Source of the DNA: Nymphaea colorata
Taxonomy: Eukaryota; Streptophyta; Magnoliopsida; Nymphaeales; Nymphaeaceae
Direction of reading: 5' to 3'
Length of the DNA: 64,000 nucleotides
Assembly: GCF_008831285.2 (NCBI RefSeq)
Contig: NC_045150.1
Span: 806,001-870,000, forward strand
Both the position numbers and the translations under genes were made by a program. The notes beneath the pieces are model-generated. The model saw only the letters and a list, made by a program, of their open reading frames with translations, was not told where the DNA came from and ran no database searches. Shown here in pieces: positions 62,427 to 64,000 of the stretch. Each line of letters starts with the position of its first letter. Position 1 is the stretch's first letter.

Positions 62427-63580
62427 ATGGCAGAGTAGAAGACCAGAATTTGCTAACCTCTGTAACAATCAAAGGGCATTCCATCAATTGACTGAGACTC
62501 GTAATCAATACTTTTCAACATAACATGAAATCAACAACAACCCCATGAAATTTAAGCATCAGTTCTCGAAATGTGTTGGTAATCTTGCATGCTCATATTT
62601 GGACGGTTCTTAACATTTGTGAAATGTATACAATCAGATAACATTGCGAACGTGTTGTTCTATGAATACCAGCTATGTAATTAGTGTTTTTCATTTTCCT
62701 TTAAAAAGGCATCACTTCTCAGAGTTTAGTTTTACAAAAATCTCTGCAATCAATTGGTAATCAAACTGGAAACAAACTTGTCCCCCTAAAAGAAAACCAC
62801 AGCTTCTAATTGGAGTGTGGGATTGATGGAGTCAGCATCTACAGTCCTCGAGCAATCCATTGAACAGCTACACAAGGAAGCTCACAGGTTCATAAGATAT
62901 CCATCCAATGAATCAAGATCACATTGATGGGCTATACATGGATAACTGGATCTCCAAATTAGAAAGAGAAACAAGCAAATGCCATAATGAAGCTCAGCAG
63001 CAATCCTTGTGGGGACACAAGAAGAGATGATCTCAAAATGCATGATGCTCCACAATTTGATAAACTTTCTATTAAATGGGAAAAAAGGGAAATCAAGGTC
63101 AATTTGTGAGAGTTTAAACTTCTTTCCGGAGAAAGCCTCATAGGAATATTATGAACAAAACTAAATTCCAGATGAATCAAAGGGTCCTTCTGTTTTCTTC
63201 CCGTTTGCTTTGGGATCTAGAGCAACATGATCTGGTAGGAGAAACATTTCCAGCAAGTATAAATTTTACTTAAGTCAGCGAGTTGCAACTTGTAACATAC
63301 TCAAAGGCTTGCCACCACAAGAACAAAAAAAATTGGTTCCTCGTTTAACCAAACCTAGAACCCAAATGACAGTAACAGCTAACAGAGCCTCAAATCTTAT
63401 TGGATGACTCAGAACCACAATGATGATATCCAAATTCACAATTTCATATACACAATGAAGTAAAATGATAATCAGTCTCTTGTTCTACAGCAGAAAATTT
63501 GAGATCATGCAAAATCATATGTCAAGAAGTACAGGGATGCAGGGAAATTCAGGTTTATTAGCTAGCTTGGAGTGGGCGCC
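62427..63580. other. Intergenic DNA, no gene seen
   Basis: Less AT-rich than its left neighbour, but no coding region that I recognise. A 73-codon minus-strand frame at 62959-63180 has no known domain. Confidence 0.4.
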
Positions 63581-64000
63581 TTTTGACAACAGTGAACCAT
63601 CAAAAACATAGCTACAGAGACAAAGAGAGACGGAAAACACATAGTAACTTCAAGCCAAACAATGTGAACTTAGATAAAAAAACCATTATATGGGAAAGGA
63701 AACAGAAATTAAAAGCAAGAGGAGGGTAAATTTCCTGTTGTGAGAGGTATACTTGAATAAAGGAGCAGCCAAGAGGGATAAGACCAAATCTCTTGTTGGT
63801 ATAGAAGGCCTGCGTATGAAAGACAGAAAAAAGGAAGGATGAGTTTTCACCAAACAAGCGTGTGAGAGAGCGACAAAGAGACGCATAGGGCTCACCTAGG
63901 GTTGCAAGCGGGTAACGTTGGGTTTGACAGGAGAGACCTGTGCAACGAGAGAGGAGACGAACAAGAGAGCAAGAGAGGAGGAGACGCAGCGAGAGAGGAG
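63581..64000 (-). other. Possible 5' end of a minus-strand transcript
   Basis: Read on the minus strand from 64000, a CT-rich leader-like stretch ends in AACCCTAG, followed by GTGAGC (63892-63887), a good splice donor. About 80 bp on is a pyrimidine tract ending in CATACGCAG (near 63810), a good acceptor. Further on, CTCTGTAG (near 63614) precedes a 15-codon open frame starting ATGTTTTTGATG. No protein family is recognised and the transcript is inferred only from these signals. Confidence 0.25.

Noticed and set aside
1-64000. CRISPR arrays, bacterial operons, tRNA and rRNA genes
   Set aside because: No regularly spaced short repeats with unique spacers, no operon layout, and no tRNA or rRNA recognised by eye; the window is plant nuclear DNA. 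A tRNA scan could still find a missed one.

Overview
This window is flowering-plant nuclear DNA. It has spliced genes with GT-AG introns, plant-only gene families (ORANGE, clade D PP2C), Ty1-copia elements primed by initiator tRNA-Met, L1-type LINEs, hAT and PIF/Harbinger elements, and long (CT)n, (AT)n and (GA)n microsatellites. The species cannot be named from this. Gene density is low. I can support three protein-coding genes in 64 kb; most of the rest is transposon sequence in different states of decay.

Layout. 1-3250: two decayed copia fragments (minus strand). 4049-4448: a small inverted-repeat element. 6718-12185: a structurally complete copia element (minus strand) with both 226-bp LTRs, a TAATG target duplication, PBS and PPT. 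Its single 1414-codon gag-pol frame carries eight stops and no frameshift. 12648-13945: a 1.3-kb non-autonomous PIF/Harbinger-type element with TTA target duplication and a GC-rich interior. 14734-16030: four divergent copies of a tandem repeat of about 360 bp. 17118-19420: LINE remnant. 19906-20250: small intronless zinc-ribbon protein gene (minus strand). 21510-23530: decayed hAT transposase gene.

25687-29083 (minus strand) is a four-exon clade D PP2C phosphatase gene (382 aa). 31938-46699 (plus strand) is the eight-exon ORANGE (OR) gene (319 aa), a plastid DnaJ-type zinc-finger holdase that stabilises phytoene synthase and promotes carotenoid storage. The two genes are head to head, 2.85 kb apart. 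All exon junctions of both genes join in frame. OR is very large because its introns hold transposons: intron 5 alone is 8.3 kb, with an LTR-like promoter region, a 332-bp hAT MITE with perfect 8-bp target duplication, and a composite copia insertion.

46.9-64 kb has no intact gene that I recognise. It holds an LTR-like repeat block with a TATA box (50.1 kb), degenerate GGATTCGGAT-type elements (53.2 and 62.1 kb), and a LINE split by about 3.8 kb of foreign DNA. That insert contains a broken last exon of a glycerol-3-phosphate acyltransferase gene flanked by exact 22-bp direct repeats. At the far right edge there may be the 5' end of a minus-strand transcript.

I found no convincing new multi-gene system. 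The items most worth following are the transposon-expanded OR intron with a same-strand cryptic promoter, the copia element inactivated only by transition-type stops, the GC-rich PIF/Harbinger element, and the GPAT exon fragment between direct repeats. All domain and family calls come from reading the translations by eye; no database search was run.
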